Assembly: GCA_021792615.1 (NCBI GenBank)
Contig: JAJYUJ010000001.1
Coordinates: 1-64,000, forward strand
Source: a bacterium
GTDB taxonomy: Bacteria; JAMCPX01
Reading direction: 5' to 3'
DNA length: 64,000 bases
The number at the start of each line of letters is the position of its first letter. Positions within the stretch are counted from its first letter, which is position 1. Under the pieces are notes generated by a model. That model was not told the origin of the DNA and searched no databases. It saw nothing but the letters and a program-made list of their open reading frames with translations. Below are positions 42,082-51,803 of the stretch, piece by piece. Made by a program: the position numbers and the translations under genes.

Positions 42082-43332
42082 ATGCTCAAGCTCCACGACT
42101 GGTATTCTCCCTGGTACATTGTCTATGTGCTGTTCGGCGCCCTTGCGGTCGGCATATTACCGATCCTTATACCGCTCTCGGTGAGCAGCGCCGGTGCAGG
42201 CAGTATCGGTATAATCATGGCAGCGCTCAACATCGGCGGGCTGTTTGCGGGAGGGTTCGGTTTTCTGTGCGACCGGTACAGGCTGCACCGGGCAGTGGTG
42301 CTTTCCGGACTGGGTATTGTTACTGTCTCGATAGGGCTGTTCCCTGAGTTTTCGGGCTTGCTTCCGAGGGTTGTGCTCGCACTGCTCACCGGCACAGGTA
42401 TGGCTGCGGTTTCGACCGTTGCAAACCTTTTGATCGTGGAAGTCTATCCGAAAGAACAATGGGACAGCCGCATAGGATGGTTTCAAACATTTTACGGCAT
42501 CGGCCAGGTCGCCGGCCTGCTGCTCGCCGGTCTTTTTAGCAGCCGGATCTCCGAGGGGTTGCTGATAACCTCTGCCGTCGGTGCAGCAGCGCTTATCGCG
42601 GCAGTGTATACCGTACGCACGCCCGCAAAACCTCCTGCCCCTGTCCATGCAAGACCTGCGGTTATACTCCATGGTGAATGGGGGCTCAGCAGCCCTGACA
42701 GAGCGCATCACCACGTGAGCATGCATGCTCTCAGGGACTTAAAGTCCATATACTCCTCGCAGCTCGGCATTTTCCTGATCGGTTGGCTGTTTGTTTATAC
42801 CGGGGCAACAGGCATATTCTCCCTGTACCCCGTACTGTACCAAAACCTTTTCAAAGTAAGCCCGGTGCTATCGTCGGCAGGATTCGCCGTTGCTGCGGCA
42901 GCCGGTTTGTTCCTGTATGCGCCGTCCGGAAGGTTGTCGGACAGGATCGGTACGCTCCGCGTACTGAACACATCCGTCCTGATAAGAATTTTTGCATTCC
43001 TGTGTTTATGGGCTTTAACCTTTTTCCCTGCACATTCCACGGGTGCGGTTTCGTTGCTCGTGTTCGGGGTCATCGTTCTTGCATGGTCTCCGATCAGCGT
43101 GAGCAGCGTCGCATTTACAGCGGCTTCATCCTCCCTTGGTGAAGGTGAGGCAATGGGTCTGTACAATGCGGCGAGCGGTGCGGCAGCCATCGCCGGTTCT
43201 CTGGCGGGTGGAGGGATTGCTGCTGCAGCGGGGTACAGGGCGGTTCCGCTGCTGGCCGCGAGTTTACTGGCCATAGGGTTGTTCATCAACATCCGCTTTT
43301 TGAAAACACCGGGCAAACACGCAGTTACATGA
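42082..43332 (+). CDS. MFS transporter
   Basis: Polytopic; GFLCDRYRLHRAVVLSGLG; LSDRIGTLRVLNTSVLIR. Confidence 0.85.
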   Translation: MLKLHDWYSPWYIVYVLFGALAVGILPILIPLSVSSAGAGSIGIIMAALNIGGLFAGGFGFLCDRYRLHRAVVLSGLGIVTVSIGLFPEFSGLLPRVVLALLTGTGMAAVSTVANLLIVEVYPKEQWDSRIGWFQTFYGIGQVAGLLLAGLFSSRISEGLLITSAVGAAALIAAVYTVRTPAKPPAPVHARPAVILHGEWGLSSPDRAHHHVSMHALRDLKSIYSSQLGIFLIGWLFVYTGATGIFSLYPVLYQNLFKVSPVLSSAGFAVAAAAGLFLYAPSGRLSDRIGTLRVLNTSVLIRIFAFLCLWALTFFPAHSTGAVSLLVFGVIVLAWSPISVSSVAFTAASSSLGEGEAMGLYNAASGAAAIAGSLAGGGIAAAAGYRAVPLLAASLLAIGLFINIRFLKTPGKHAVT

Positions 43333-43456
43333 ACGGGGGAGGCCGGAATCCCGGGCCGCGGCAGTCTGCACCGTGCCTTGCGGACATGACGTACTGTTGG
43401 TTGATTTAAAACAAAAAACGTGCACATATTCAGGGTAATTATAATAGTCGAGGTTA

Positions 43457-44893
43457 TTGATGGAATATGAAGCGGTCATAGGTCTTGAGGTGCATGCTCA
43501 GTTGAAGACCCGGACAAAAACGTTTTGTGATTGTTCTACGGTCTTTGCACTCAAACCGAATATACATGTATGTCCGGTTTGTCTCGGTATGCCGGGTGTA
43601 TTGCCGGTACTGAACAGGAAAATCGTCCTGTACGCATGCATGTTGTCGATGGCAGTGGAAGGTACGATAGAAAACCGGAGTGTCTTTGCAAGGAAAAACT
43701 ATTTTTATCCGGACCTGCCCAAAGGCTATCAAATATCACAGTACGAATTGCCTATAAATAAAGATGGTATCATCCGAATACAAACAGACAGCGGTACCAA
43801 GAAGGTGCGGCTCAACCGCATTCATATAGAAGAGGATGCGGGCAAACTCATGCACAACCATGACGGCACAAGCTTTGTCGATTTCAACAGGTCGGGCATA
43901 CCGCTGCTCGAGATCGTGTCGGAGCCGGACATGGCATCCCCGGACGAGGCTGTGGCGTATCTGAAAAAGCTCAGGACAATCCTTTTATATCTGGGTATAT
44001 GCGACGGCAATATGGAGGAGGGTTCACTGCGCTGCGATGCGAATATATCGGTAAGGCCCAAGGGACAGACGCAGCTCGGCGTAAAATCCGAGCTCAAAAA
44101 CATGAACTCGTTCCGGTTTATTCATAAAGCCCTTGAATATGAAATAAAAAGGCAAACGGATGTCCTGGAAGACGGCGGCACTATCGTTCAGGAAACAAGG
44201 CTCTGGGATGAGGCGTCGGGGACGACAAAGTCCATGCGATCGAAAGAAGAGGCCCATGATTACCGGTATTTCCCGGAACCCGATCTCCTGAACCTCGAGG
44301 TCACCAGCGCGCTTCTGGAGGAGGCACGCAAAAACGTACCCGAGCTGCCGGATGCAAAGGCGAAACGGTTTGTTGCCGGTTATAACCTTCCGCAGTATGA
44401 TGCGGAGGTGCTTACGGCATCGCGTGACCTTGCCGGCTATTTCGAGGATATGGTCAAGCTGTTCGACAAGCCGAAAACCGCAAGCAACTGGATCATGAGC
44501 GAGATGCTGCGGTTCATCAAAGACATCGATACGGGGATAGGGTCCTTTAAGGTTACCCCTGCCCAAACAGCAAAACTTCTGGGTCTCGTTGAGGACGGGA
44601 CTATAAGCGGAAAGATCGCGAAATCGGTTTATGAGCGCATGGTTGAAACCGGTAAAGAACCGGACGGACTTATCAAGGAGCTTGGACTCGAACAGATCTC
44701 GGACGAGAAGGAGATTCAGGAGATAATAAAATCGGTCATGGAAAAGAATCAAAGAGAGGTTTTGCAATACCGTGCCGGCAAGGAAAAGGTCTTCGGTTTT
44801 TTTGTGGGACAGGTGATGAAAGCAACCGGAGGAAAGGCAAACCCGTCGATGGTAAATGAACTTTTAAGAAAAAATTTAAAAGAGGTAAAGTAA
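43457..44893 (+). CDS. gatB: Asp-tRNA(Asn)/Glu-tRNA(Gln) amidotransferase subunit B
   Basis: YEAVIGLEVHAQLKTRTKTFCDCSTVF, CPVCLGMPGVLPVLN, RSGIPLLEIVSEPDM, C-terminal GKANPSMVNELLRKNL. Confidence 0.98.
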   Translation: MMEYEAVIGLEVHAQLKTRTKTFCDCSTVFALKPNIHVCPVCLGMPGVLPVLNRKIVLYACMLSMAVEGTIENRSVFARKNYFYPDLPKGYQISQYELPINKDGIIRIQTDSGTKKVRLNRIHIEEDAGKLMHNHDGTSFVDFNRSGIPLLEIVSEPDMASPDEAVAYLKKLRTILLYLGICDGNMEEGSLRCDANISVRPKGQTQLGVKSELKNMNSFRFIHKALEYEIKRQTDVLEDGGTIVQETRLWDEASGTTKSMRSKEEAHDYRYFPEPDLLNLEVTSALLEEARKNVPELPDAKAKRFVAGYNLPQYDAEVLTASRDLAGYFEDMVKLFDKPKTASNWIMSEMLRFIKDIDTGIGSFKVTPAQTAKLLGLVEDGTISGKIAKSVYERMVETGKEPDGLIKELGLEQISDEKEIQEIIKSVMEKNQREVLQYRAGKEKVFGFFVGQVMKATGGKANPSMVNELLRKNLKEVK

Positions 44894-47605
44894 ATGAAGA
44901 TTAAAAAAGTTTTTTTGTATTCGGGAATAACGCTTGTAGTGATCCTTGGTATCCTGCTTGTACTCCCCTTTGTTATCAATCTCGATAAGTATATAAGCAA
45001 GATAACAGGTCCTGCGAGCAAGGCAATCGGACGGCAGGTTTCGATCGAGCATTTACGGCTGACGATACTGTCCGGACTCGGTGTGGAATTGAAGAATGTT
45101 ACCGTTCAGGAGAAGGTGCCTGCGAAGACACCGTTTGTCCATGTCGAGGACGTAGAAGTAGGCGTAAAACTCCTGCCGCTGCTGGAAAAAGAAATAGCCA
45201 TCAGCAAGGTAATTCTGGTAAAGCCCGCGATAAACATTATTCGGTATCCAAACGGGACGTATAATTTTTCCGACCTGTTGCAAAAACAGGCGCAGAAACC
45301 TGAGGAAAAAATAACCGCAACAGCCAAACCACCGTCCGGCATACCGGAGGGATTTTACCTTGATAAGTTTTCTCTGACCGACGGGGTGATAAACATAACC
45401 GATGCCGGGCATGGGAAACAACACACGTACGGGCTCAACCACATCAACCTCGGCGTGTACGGTTTTAATGTCAAAAAGGCATTCAAGGTATCGGTGGGCG
45501 TTTCCTTCGACAATTTAAAAGACGCGCGGCTCGATATAAACGGAAAAGTAGGCCCGACCGGCAGGCAGGTATCTGTGGAGCACCTGCCGCTGAATATAAC
45601 CATCTCGTTAAAGCACATCGATATACCGTATGTAATGTCCCTTGCGGGGGTAAAGGCAATGCCATTGAGCGCGGGCACGCTCGATGTCGATGAAAAACTC
45701 AACTCACGATCCTCCGGCGATATGGATATAAACGGAACAATCCAGCTTACGGGACTTGCTCTTACCAACGGTACGGTGAGCCCATTTTCCATAAGCAACA
45801 ACCTGCAGTTTATACCAAAAGAAAAGCTGTTAACGATAAAGGACGTTACCGTGAAATCCGACGGTATAAATCTCGGCATAAAGGGCAATACCAATATTGC
45901 CGCAAAAACAGTCAATCTGGACCTTGCCTCCAGGCAGTTGTCCATGGAGAAACTGCTGGCGTTTTACAGCCCGCTCAGCAAATCATTGCCGCAGAATGTA
46001 AGCATCAGCGGTGACGGGAGTATTAAGACGACCGTCCGCACAACCAAAACCGTGGTAGGCGTACAGGGTACCATCGATTTGGCAAATGCAAAAATAAGCT
46101 ATGAAAAGATGTTTATAAAGCCCGCCTCGGTACCATTGAGCCTGTCGTACGATATTTCCAAGGATGGGAACGCGGTTACCATCAGTGACATAAAATTCAT
46201 TCTGGATAAGCTGGCAATGGATGCAGCCGGTAAGGTCATGATGGCAGGTGACATGAACGGGGCGATCCATGTTCATACGAACGCAATACAGATTCAATCA
46301 TTGGAAGACACGGTCCCTATGATAAAGTCATACAAAGCAAAAGGCAGTTTTGTGCTCGAGGCAGATGCTCACGGAGCATTCAAGAATCCGAAGACGCTTG
46401 CGGTTCAGGGCAGGCTGCAGGTAAAGGATGTATCCGCGAATATTGCCTCTCTGCCAAAGCCTTTGAAATCCTTTAATATGGATGCGTTATTCACCCGTGA
46501 CAGTGTTAATCTGAAATCCATGCTTGTCCAGATCGGCCAGTCCGAGGTCAAAGCAAACGGTATGATCCATGATTTTTCCGCTCCACAGGGCAGGCTGAAT
46601 GTCGTGTCTCCGTACCTGAATGTGGATGAATTAATGCCTGCATCAAAAGCCAATGAAGAACATCCGAAGGAGCAAGCCGCTGCTCAGCAAGGAGCAGCAA
46701 AGCCCTCTATTCTGGATAAGGCCGATATAACCCTGTCGGCGAACGTGAAGAAAGGCGTTGTTAAGAAGGCGTCGTTCAACGATCTGGTAGCACTGGCAAG
46801 GATTGTTAAGGGTACCATTATGCTGGATAAATTTGATGTAAAGACATTTTCCGGCAATATAGCGGCAAACGGCACCGTTGGTATGAACAAGGAACAGCCG
46901 TACAATGTAAAACTGAAGGCGAATGGATTGAACCTTGGAGATATGCTTGCCACCTTTACGACCTACAAGGATGTCATGAGCGGCAAGCTTGGGACGGACA
47001 TTGCGCTGCATGGAAACGCAAAAGAACTGAAGCGTACGGTCTCGGGCAAGGGTACTCTTACGCTTGCAGACGGCGAGATAAAAACATTCTCCATCCTGTC
47101 GAAGCTATCGGATGTCGCAAATCTTGCGAACATTCATGCCGGGAACACGACAAAGATCCATAACATGAAAATGGACGCGGTCATCGATAACGGGAAGGTA
47201 ACGTCAAACGATCTGAAAATGATCGGCAATGATGTGGACGTAACGGCAAACGGGTATTTCGATCTGGATTCAAATCTCAATTATCATGCAACCGGCACGC
47301 TTTCCAGGGGAATCTCCAACGGCGTCGGCGGAACAGCAGGACAGCTCATTAAAAACCAGCAAGGACAGGTTGAGATACCGTTTATCCTGACCGGCGATAT
47401 ACGGAGGCCGGTATTCAAGCTCGATGCCCAGGCATACGAACAGAAAATAAAGGAAGCTGCAAAGAAACAGGTTATCCAGCAGCTCAACAAACAGCTCAAT
47501 AATGAATTGAAAACAAATAAATCCATCCAGCAGATACAACAGAACAAGAACGTCCAGGACATACAAAACCAGGGCAAAAAAGCCATAGAGCAGTTGTTCC
47601 ATTAA
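44894..47605 (+). CDS. AsmA family (AsmA/DUF748-like) envelope protein
   Basis: N-terminal TM then FVINLDKYISKITGPASKAIGRQVSIEHLRLTILSGLGVELKNVTV; C-terminal AsmA_2-like repeat. Confidence 0.87.
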   Translation: MKIKKVFLYSGITLVVILGILLVLPFVINLDKYISKITGPASKAIGRQVSIEHLRLTILSGLGVELKNVTVQEKVPAKTPFVHVEDVEVGVKLLPLLEKEIAISKVILVKPAINIIRYPNGTYNFSDLLQKQAQKPEEKITATAKPPSGIPEGFYLDKFSLTDGVINITDAGHGKQHTYGLNHINLGVYGFNVKKAFKVSVGVSFDNLKDARLDINGKVGPTGRQVSVEHLPLNITISLKHIDIPYVMSLAGVKAMPLSAGTLDVDEKLNSRSSGDMDINGTIQLTGLALTNGTVSPFSISNNLQFIPKEKLLTIKDVTVKSDGINLGIKGNTNIAAKTVNLDLASRQLSMEKLLAFYSPLSKSLPQNVSISGDGSIKTTVRTTKTVVGVQGTIDLANAKISYEKMFIKPASVPLSLSYDISKDGNAVTISDIKFILDKLAMDAAGKVMMAGDMNGAIHVHTNAIQIQSLEDTVPMIKSYKAKGSFVLEADAHGAFKNPKTLAVQGRLQVKDVSANIASLPKPLKSFNMDALFTRDSVNLKSMLVQIGQSEVKANGMIHDFSAPQGRLNVVSPYLNVDELMPASKANEEHPKEQAAAQQGAAKPSILDKADITLSANVKKGVVKKASFNDLVALARIVKGTIMLDKFDVKTFSGNIAANGTVGMNKEQPYNVKLKANGLNLGDMLATFTTYKDVMSGKLGTDIALHGNAKELKRTVSGKGTLTLADGEIKTFSILSKLSDVANLANIHAGNTTKIHNMKMDAVIDNGKVTSNDLKMIGNDVDVTANGYFDLDSNLNYHATGTLSRGISNGVGGTAGQLIKNQQGQVEIPFILTGDIRRPVFKLDAQAYEQKIKEAAKKQVIQQLNKQLNNELKTNKSIQQIQQNKNVQDIQNQGKKAIEQLFH

Positions 47606-47606
47606 C

Positions 47607-48641
47607 ATGGCTTTTCACACACTGATCCCGAAGAAGGATCATATACTGTTGCTGGACCAGAGGCTTTTGCCCGGGAAGACCCGTTACCTTAAGGTCAGGA
47701 CATACCGGGATGCGTATGATGTTATCAAGCGAATGGCAGTACGGGGTGCACCGGCAATCGGCGTGACGGCAGCGTTCGGCGTTTGGCTCGGCGCGCGGTC
47801 TGTCAGGACGAATAGTCGTCAGAAGTACCTGTCGGAGCTTCAGAAGGTATGCAAACATCTCGTGAGTGCGCGTCCCACCGCATACAATCTCTCGTGGGCC
47901 GTAAACAGGATGATGGACGTTGCACGTTCCGGAAACCTCGCTCCCGCCGCAGCAACTGCCGCACTGTACAAGGAAGCTGTCCGCATTTATCATGAAGACA
48001 TCGAGGCAAACAGGAAGATGGGTGACTACGGCGCACGGTTGATCAAAAACAAATGGACCGTGCTCACGCACTGTAATGCCGGCGCTCTTGCGACCGCGGG
48101 CTATGGTACTGCTCTCGGAGTCCTTCGCTCGGCAAAGGATGCCGGCAAGGACTTGAAGATTTTCGCTGACGAAACGAGGCCGTTTTTGCAGGGTGCACGG
48201 CTGACCGCATGGGAGCTCCAGCAGGACGGTTTTGACGTAACGCTCATAACGGACAATATGGCGGGGTGGATGATGAAACAGGGGCTTATACACGCCTGCA
48301 TCGTCGGTGCAGACAGGATCGCCGCCAACGGTGATGTCGCGAACAAGGTCGGTACCTACAGCGTTGCCGTACTCGCCCGTGCCCATAACATACCGTTTTA
48401 TGTCGCTGCACCGTCTTCAACATTTGACCCGGGGATGTCTTCGGGAGACGGGATAATCATAGAGGAACGGCCGGACAAAGAGGTCCTGACCATAGCTGGT
48501 ATGCGGATAGCCCCTGCAGGCATTAAGGTGCGCAACCCTGCGTTCGATGTGACACCCGCAAAGTACGTGACCGCAATCATAACAGAGAAAGGCGTCCTCT
48601 TTCCCCCTTATAAAAAGAGCATTCAGAAACTGCTTGTCTGA
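47607..48641 (+). CDS. mtnA: S-methyl-5-thioribose-1-phosphate isomerase
   Basis: LLLDQRLLPGKTRYLKVRTYRDAYDVIKRMAVRGAPAIGVTAAFG; LTHCNAGALATAGYGTALGV; GADRIAANGDVANKVGTY. Confidence 0.96.
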   Translation: MAFHTLIPKKDHILLLDQRLLPGKTRYLKVRTYRDAYDVIKRMAVRGAPAIGVTAAFGVWLGARSVRTNSRQKYLSELQKVCKHLVSARPTAYNLSWAVNRMMDVARSGNLAPAAATAALYKEAVRIYHEDIEANRKMGDYGARLIKNKWTVLTHCNAGALATAGYGTALGVLRSAKDAGKDLKIFADETRPFLQGARLTAWELQQDGFDVTLITDNMAGWMMKQGLIHACIVGADRIAANGDVANKVGTYSVAVLARAHNIPFYVAAPSSTFDPGMSSGDGIIIEERPDKEVLTIAGMRIAPAGIKVRNPAFDVTPAKYVTAIITEKGVLFPPYKKSIQKLLV

Positions 48642-48676
48642 AAATCGCGGCGCATAATTGCGAAAGGAGACTGTCC

Positions 48677-49885
48677 ATGGATTTTGAAGTGTCTGAAAAG
48701 ATGAAGGTCGTTTTAGGCATGATCAATGAATTTGTCGAAAAAGAACTTATCCCGCTCGAGCCTGAGTTTGTGAACAAGAGTATCAAGAGCATGATCCCGG
48801 TGCTCAAGGAAAAAAGGCGGATGGTCAAAAAGATGGAATTGTGGGCGCCGAACCAACCGAAAGATTACGGGGGTATGGGGCTTGATCTTATAGAGCATGC
48901 GCTTGTTTCCGAGGCCCTTGGCAAGTCTCCGCTCGGTCATTATGTGTTCGGCTGTCAGGCACCCGATGCAGGCAATATGGAGATACTCTATCTCCACGGT
49001 ACGCCGGAGCAAAAGGAAAAATATCTGAAGCCGCTTATTGCAGGCGACATCCGGAGCTGTTTCAGCATGACCGAGCCCGAGATGCCGGGGTCGAACCCCG
49101 TTATGCTGGAAACCACTGCGGTGAAGGACGGGAGTGACTATGTGATCAACGGACAAAAATGGTTTTCCACGGCAGCAGACGGCGCCGCGTTCACCATCGT
49201 TATGGCAATAACGAACCCGGATGAGCATCCCTATATGCGTGCAAGCATGATCATTGTCCCGACCGATACAAAGGGCTACAGCCTTGTCAGGAATATCCCC
49301 GTTATGGGACACACGGGAGAGGATTATTTTTCCCACGGCGAGGTAGCTTTTCAGTCATGCAGGGTGCCACAGACGAACCTGCTCGGCCCGGAAGGTATGG
49401 GGTTTGTGATTGCACAGGAGCGGCTCGGGCCCGGAAGGATACACCACTGCATGCGGTGGATAGGTATCTGCAACAGGTCGTTCGACCTTATGTGTTCCAG
49501 GGCGTCCAGGAGGATTATGTCCCCGGACGGTAAAACGCTTGCGACAAAACAGATCGTCCAGGAATGGATAGCCGATTCCGCAGCTGAGATCAGCGCCGCA
49601 CGGCTGATGGTGCTCAATGCAGCATGGAAGATAGAGAAGCTCGGTCAGAAAGAGGCGCGGGATGATGTATCGTTTATAAAATACTATGTTGCCGGCGTTT
49701 TGCAGCGTGTTGTAGACAGGGCATTGCAGGTGCACGGAGGACTCGGTATGACGGATGATACAATCCTTGCTTTTTTCTACCGGCACGAGCGCGCCGCACG
49801 CATATACGACGGTGCGGACGAGGTGCACAAGATGTCCGTTGCGAAGAGGATACTGAAAACATACGAAGGGAGAGATGTACGCTAA
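48677..49885 (+). CDS. Acyl-CoA dehydrogenase of the ACAD10/ACAD11-like type
   Basis: CFSMTEPEMPGSNPVMLETTAVKDGSDYVINGQKWFSTAADGAAF; QERLGPGRIHHCMRWIG; followed by ACAD10/11-kinase-like gene. Confidence 0.9.
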   Translation: MDFEVSEKMKVVLGMINEFVEKELIPLEPEFVNKSIKSMIPVLKEKRRMVKKMELWAPNQPKDYGGMGLDLIEHALVSEALGKSPLGHYVFGCQAPDAGNMEILYLHGTPEQKEKYLKPLIAGDIRSCFSMTEPEMPGSNPVMLETTAVKDGSDYVINGQKWFSTAADGAAFTIVMAITNPDEHPYMRASMIIVPTDTKGYSLVRNIPVMGHTGEDYFSHGEVAFQSCRVPQTNLLGPEGMGFVIAQERLGPGRIHHCMRWIGICNRSFDLMCSRASRRIMSPDGKTLATKQIVQEWIADSAAEISAARLMVLNAAWKIEKLGQKEARDDVSFIKYYVAGVLQRVVDRALQVHGGLGMTDDTILAFFYRHERAARIYDGADEVHKMSVAKRILKTYEGRDVR

Positions 49886-49890
49886 CCCTA

Positions 49891-50012
49891 ATAAGCCAAA
49901 TTCTAAATTCGAAACCATAAATTCTAAACAAAAAAGCGCTAAAAATAGAATTTCGATCATTTAAAATTTGAATTTATTTAGGATTTAGATATTAGAGTTT
50001 AGTATTTAAGAA
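49891..50012. repeat. AT-rich aaattctaaattcgaaa-type intergenic repeat
   Basis: Recurrent attctaaattcgaaa / aaattctaaacaaaa / aatttgaatttatttaggatttagatattagag motif. Confidence 0.55.
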
Positions 50013-50071
50013 AACGGTGGATCGCTGGTTTGAACGAACAAGTTAATTCAACTGTTACATTTTTGTGTTAA
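50012..50071 (-). repeat. Decayed half of the MITE-like element (end-type 1)
   Basis: ggtggatcgctggtttgaacgaacaagttaattcaactgttacatttttgtgttaa resembles ggtggatcgcgggattgagcgaataagtaaacttccttattgcattttccgggttaa of copy A. Confidence 0.6.
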
Positions 50072-50086
50072 AGATAAAGGCTGATT

Positions 50087-51145
50087 ATGGATTTTACGGA
50101 CAAAGCAAAAAAAATACGCGAAGGCGAGCAGCTTGATATTCCCCGGATAGAACAGTTCCTCAAGGACAGCATACCCGGGCTGAAGGGTGCACTTGCCGTG
50201 GAGCAGTTCCCGAGCGGGTATTCGAACCTTACCTACATGATAAAGGTCGGCGATACGGAGCTTGTTCTCAGAAGGCCGCCGTTCGGCACCAAGGCAAAAA
50301 CAGCGCATGACATGAAAAGGGAATATACAATACTCAATGCGCTTAAGCCCGTTTTCCCCTATTGTCCCAAACCCCTCTTATACGCCGGGGATCCCTCAGT
50401 TATGGGCTGCCCTTTCTACGTTATGGAGCGCATACAGGGTATTATCCTGAGGAGGGATCTGCCCAATGGCCTTGTGTTCAGACCCGAAGATGCAAGGCGG
50501 CTCTGTGAAAACCTGCTCGATGTTCAAATCGAACTGCATTCCATTGATTATAAAAAAATAGGTCTTGCCGGTTTCGGCAAGCCTGAGGGGTATGTGAAAC
50601 GCCAGGTCGACGGCTGGTCTGAGAGATACAGGAATGCGCGGACGGAAGACGCACCCGATTTTGAGACTGTCATGAAATGGTTGCAGGAAAAGATGCCGAA
50701 AGAGACGGGTAGTCCCTGCATCATCCACAACGACTACAAGTTTGACAATGTTGTGCTATCTCCCGAAAACCCGCTGCAGATCATCGGCGTGCTTGACTGG
50801 GAAATGGCAACTATAGGCGATCCGCTCATGGACCTCGGCAGTTCTCTTGCCTACTGGATACAGGCTGATGATCCTCCGGAGTTTCAGGCAATACGCATGA
50901 TGCCAACGGACATGCCGGGAGCCATGACACGGGACGAGCTCGTGCGGCGCTATGCCGGGAAATCGGGCACGCGCATCGATGACTTCGATTTCTATTACTG
51001 TTTCGGCTTGTTCCGGCTCGCGGGTATTGCCCAGCAGATATACTACCGCTATTTTCACAAGCAGACAAAGGACGAGCGCTTTGCACTGTTGATCTTTGCC
51101 GTAAAGGCCCTCGAACAGGCGGCATTGCGGGTCATAGAACGATAA
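50087..51145 (+). CDS. APH-family phosphotransferase (ACAD10/11 kinase-domain-like)
   Basis: VLRRPPFGTKAKTAHDMKREYTILNAL, CPFYVMERIQG, IIHNDYKFDNVVL, IGVLDWEMATIGDPLMDLGSSLAYW. Confidence 0.92.
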   Translation: MDFTDKAKKIREGEQLDIPRIEQFLKDSIPGLKGALAVEQFPSGYSNLTYMIKVGDTELVLRRPPFGTKAKTAHDMKREYTILNALKPVFPYCPKPLLYAGDPSVMGCPFYVMERIQGIILRRDLPNGLVFRPEDARRLCENLLDVQIELHSIDYKKIGLAGFGKPEGYVKRQVDGWSERYRNARTEDAPDFETVMKWLQEKMPKETGSPCIIHNDYKFDNVVLSPENPLQIIGVLDWEMATIGDPLMDLGSSLAYWIQADDPPEFQAIRMMPTDMPGAMTRDELVRRYAGKSGTRIDDFDFYYCFGLFRLAGIAQQIYYRYFHKQTKDERFALLIFAVKALEQAALRVIER

Positions 51146-51202
51146 CCCAAAACATGCGATTGGAAAATACGGAGATTAGGAAATGAGCGATAAGCCCGCC
51201 CT
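51143..51202 (-). repeat. Decayed half of the MITE-like element (end-type 2)
   Basis: taacccaaaacatgcgattggaaaatacggagattaggaaatgagcgataagcccgcc resembles ttaacccgaaaattgcgtttgaaaaataagaaagtttatgtgatgagcgataatcccgcg of copy A. Confidence 0.65.
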
Positions 51203-51264
51203 GTTACTCTTTTTGGGTTGTTTCCTTGACTCGCTTTTGAGAAATATGATTATGATTTACGATT

Positions 51265-51798
51265 ATGATAAACCTTATTTTAAAAACAATAAGGACCCCA
51301 AAAAATATAATCCCGGTTAATATCGATGATCCCGAACAGGCGGAAATCATTGCCGTCGGCGAAAAGATACAAGACAAGGTAAAGCGATTGTTCAGAGGTT
51401 CCCTTTCCATAAGACAGATAGATGCGGGTTCCGACAATGCCTGCGAACAGGAACTCGTCGCCCTTTCCAATGCCTTCTATGATGTTGAACGTTTTGGTAT
51501 CCATTTTGTTGCCTCCCCGAAACATGCGGATATGCTTATGGTAACCGGCCCTGTAACGAGGAACATGGCAAAAGCACTGCGGCGGGCGTATGAAGCTACG
51601 CCCGATCCAAAGATTGTAGTGGTTGTCGGAGACGATGCAATAAACGGCGGTATTTATAGAGGCGCTTATGCGGTGCTGGATGGGGTGGATACCATAGTGC
51701 CGGTGCATTACCAGATTCCCGGAGACCCCCCGTCGCCAAAAACCATTCTCTATCACCTTCTCAAAATTTTTGACACACTGGACAGGAAGCTATTATAA
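51265..51798 (+). CDS. HyfI/NuoB-like small subunit with 3 of 4 cluster cysteines replaced by Asp
   Basis: YDVERFGIHFVASPKHADMLMVTGPVTRNM fits group 4 hydrogenase small subunits; ligand positions read GSD, NAC, GDD, PGD; only one Cys in ORF. Confidence 0.93.
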   Translation: MINLILKTIRTPKNIIPVNIDDPEQAEIIAVGEKIQDKVKRLFRGSLSIRQIDAGSDNACEQELVALSNAFYDVERFGIHFVASPKHADMLMVTGPVTRNMAKALRRAYEATPDPKIVVVVGDDAINGGIYRGAYAVLDGVDTIVPVHYQIPGDPPSPKTILYHLLKIFDTLDRKLL

Positions 51799-51803
51799 AT
51801 ACC

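Noticed and set aside
43457-44893. Orphan gatB as anomaly
   Set aside because: gatB separated from gatCA is common; needs only genome-wide confirmation.
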